From Chitinophagales bacterium (GTDB taxonomy: Bacteria; Bacteroidota; Bacteroidia; Chitinophagales; UBA2359), in assembly GCA_020631035.1 (NCBI GenBank), contig JAHDIA010000433.1, forward strand, positions 1 through 5,616: a DNA stretch of 5,616 nucleotides. The letters are read 5' to 3'. The notes beneath the pieces are model-generated. The model was not told the origin of the DNA and did not search any database. It was given only the letters and a program-made list of their open reading frames with translations. Position numbers and translations under genes: made by a program. Shown piece by piece: positions 4,449 through 5,616 of the stretch (its first letter is position 1; each line of letters begins with the position of its first letter).

Positions 4449-5616
4449 ATGGATTTAACAACGAAAAACATTGTAAGGCAATTGAGCCTTTGGAACACCC
4501 TTTTGTTAATGTGTTTTTTAACAATGAGTGGTATTGTACAAGGGCAAAATTGTGGAGAATATGCCGCAGGTCCCTGGGATTATGTGCAAAACAGTCCTTG
4601 TACCAATGGTGCAAGCATTAGTGCGGGCTTTACTGCTTGGGCGAATGAGGCATACTTTGTCAATGTTTGGTCTGGTGGGAATTATACATTCAGTATTTGT
4701 ACCAATTATGATTCTAGTATTCCACAGTGGAATGGAGGTGCCATTCTTTCAGTTTATGAAGATGCAAACAATGATGGGGAAGTAGACAATATAAGCAGCC
4801 CATTGGCAAGTGTACAGGCTTGTCAAGTTACCTTTAGTGCGCCCAATAGTGTAGGAGCAAGTGGAGGTACGGTAATTGTGGTCGTCAATGATGGCAATTG
4901 TCAGGGCTATCTCGATCCGATTGCGAATGGAGAAATTATGTTGACCACCAATACGGCTGGCAGTTGCAATACGGCTTGTGACATTGAGCCTACTTGGGTC
5001 GATTTGGAGACCAATACAAGCTCAGAAAGTCCACAACCTTTTTGTAGTGGACAGGGCAATTTGATTTATGTCCCTTTTGCGATTTTTTCCAATCAATCAC
5101 AATTTAATGTAACAACGAGCAGCGGAACAGTATTGAGTCCTACATTGAGCAATGGCGTTTCTAGTGCGATCACCCTTAGCCAAACAGACATCAATCAATC
5201 AGGTGGAATCATTGAAGTATCTTTTACGAGTAGCAATAATCCAGGCTGTAGCGAAAGTTTGATATTTGATTTGTCAACTGATATTAGCAATTCCAATATT
5301 GCTGGTTTTTGTATGCAAGCTCCTACACCAAGTGCTGGTATTTGTGGTTCGTATGACGAAGGAGCCTTTACAGATTTTGGCGAAATTCCTTGTGAGGCAG
5401 GCTTGAGCATTGATCCAGATGTGATGGCTTGGACCAATGAAGCCTATTTGATTTATGCGCATAGAGGCGGCAATTATACCTTTAGCTTTTGCGATGGTTA
5501 CAATGCCAATTTGCCCGAATGGAATGGAGGGGCGAGAATCTCGGTTTACATAGATGAAAATTTGGAGGGTTTGATTGACAATTTTAGTACGCCTTTGGCT
5601 AGTGTTCAAAATTGTC
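4449..5616 (+). CDS. Secreted protein with duplicated GGNYTFS modules around the shared Cys-bounded domain (3'-truncated by window)
   Basis: The frame opens at ATG 4449 and stays open to the window end (389 codons plus one base), so the C-terminus is unseen. The start is supported by a typical signal peptide: basic n-region (Lys6, Arg10), hydrophobic stretch LWNTLLLMCFLTMSGIV (14-30), and probable signal peptidase I cleavage near QGQ (31-33). NC at 34-35 does not form a lipobox, so a lipoprotein is unlikely. Domains: module A (35-125), the Cys-bounded domain shared with genes 1 and 2 (177-288), then module B (299-389), a gap-free match to A. Module A holds DANNDGEVD (105-113), which fits a calcium-loop pattern; the equivalent DENLEGLID in B is degraded. 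No MopE-type repeats or sorting domain are seen yet; a T9SS domain is expected downstream but is inference. Function unknown; probably an extracellular or surface protein. The upstream gap of over 300 bases suggests separate transcription. Confidence 0.92.
   Translation, partial: MDLTTKNIVRQLSLWNTLLLMCFLTMSGIVQGQNCGEYAAGPWDYVQNSPCTNGASISAGFTAWANEAYFVNVWSGGNYTFSICTNYDSSIPQWNGGAILSVYEDANNDGEVDNISSPLASVQACQVTFSAPNSVGASGGTVIVVVNDGNCQGYLDPIANGEIMLTTNTAGSCNTACDIEPTWVDLETNTSSESPQPFCSGQGNLIYVPFAIFSNQSQFNVTTSSGTVLSPTLSNGVSSAITLSQTDINQSGGIIEVSFTSSNNPGCSESLIFDLSTDISNSNIAGFCMQAPTPSAGICGSYDEGAFTDFGEIPCEAGLSIDPDVMAWTNEAYLIYAHRGGNYTFSFCDGYNANLPEWNGGARISVYIDENLEGLIDNFSTPLASVQNC
4551..5615 (+). repeat. Duplicated 91-residue module (4551-4823 and 5343-5615)
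   Basis: Each copy runs from Cys-Gly-x-Tyr to SVQxC and aligns over 91 residues with no gaps; I count 46 identities by eye. Conserved blocks are W-x-NEAY, GGNYTFSxC, PxWNGGA, SVYxD and PLASVQ, with Cys at module positions 1, 17, 50 and 91 in both. The spacing between copies (264 residues start to start) is filled by a linker and the shared Cys-bounded domain. I do not recognise the module as a named family; the pattern looks like a beta-sandwich. Confidence 0.88.

Noticed and set aside
4544..4556. Lipobox in gene 3 (Cys35)
   Set aside because: The residues before Cys are Gly-Gln-Asn, which does not match the L-[AS]-[GA]-C pattern, and an ordinary signal peptidase I site lies just upstream.

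Overview
The window looks like AT-rich chromosomal DNA from a gliding or marine-type member of the Bacteroidota. The best clue is a pair of exported proteins that end in the YPNP-type C-terminal sorting domain of the type IX secretion system (T9SS), which is restricted to that phylum. Cys-rich modules of the form GC.D..ACNY......DDGSC, common in marine Bacteroidota surface proteins, and the lack of Shine-Dalgarno-like leaders agree with this. A Saprospiria-like host (for example Aureispira) is a guess from style, not a demonstrated assignment.

Layout, all genes on the + strand: (1) 1-1383 is the 3' part of a secreted multidomain protein whose first ~115 residues lie upstream of the window. 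(2) 1384-1572 is a non-coding gap with several inverted repeats and a weak candidate promoter. (3) 1573-4116 is a complete 847-residue paralogue of gene 1 with signal peptide, N-terminal beta-rich region, a Cys-bounded domain, a Cys-rich DDGSC module, six tandem 54-66 residue units containing the WYxDxDGDGxG metal-binding-type motif, a shortened terminal unit, and the T9SS sorting domain. (4) 4117-4448 is non-coding; its middle (about 4161-4350) is strikingly GC-rich (about 48% against about 27% on both flanks, counted by hand) and carries a long near-perfect hairpin, so it looks like an inserted repeat element or structured RNA. (5) 4449-5616 is the 5' part of a third secreted protein that runs off the window end.

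All three proteins share one ~110-residue Cys-bounded domain that I cannot assign to a named family, although the rest of protein 3 differs from proteins 1 and 2. The cluster therefore reads as a set of surface or extracellular proteins built by domain shuffling, tandem duplication and repeat expansion; gene 2 has six internal full repeat units where gene 1 has one. Gene 2 also carries a G8 homopolymer where a slip in either direction would truncate the product, making it a candidate phase-variable surface gene. No enzyme, RNA gene, CRISPR array or recognisable transposase is visible.
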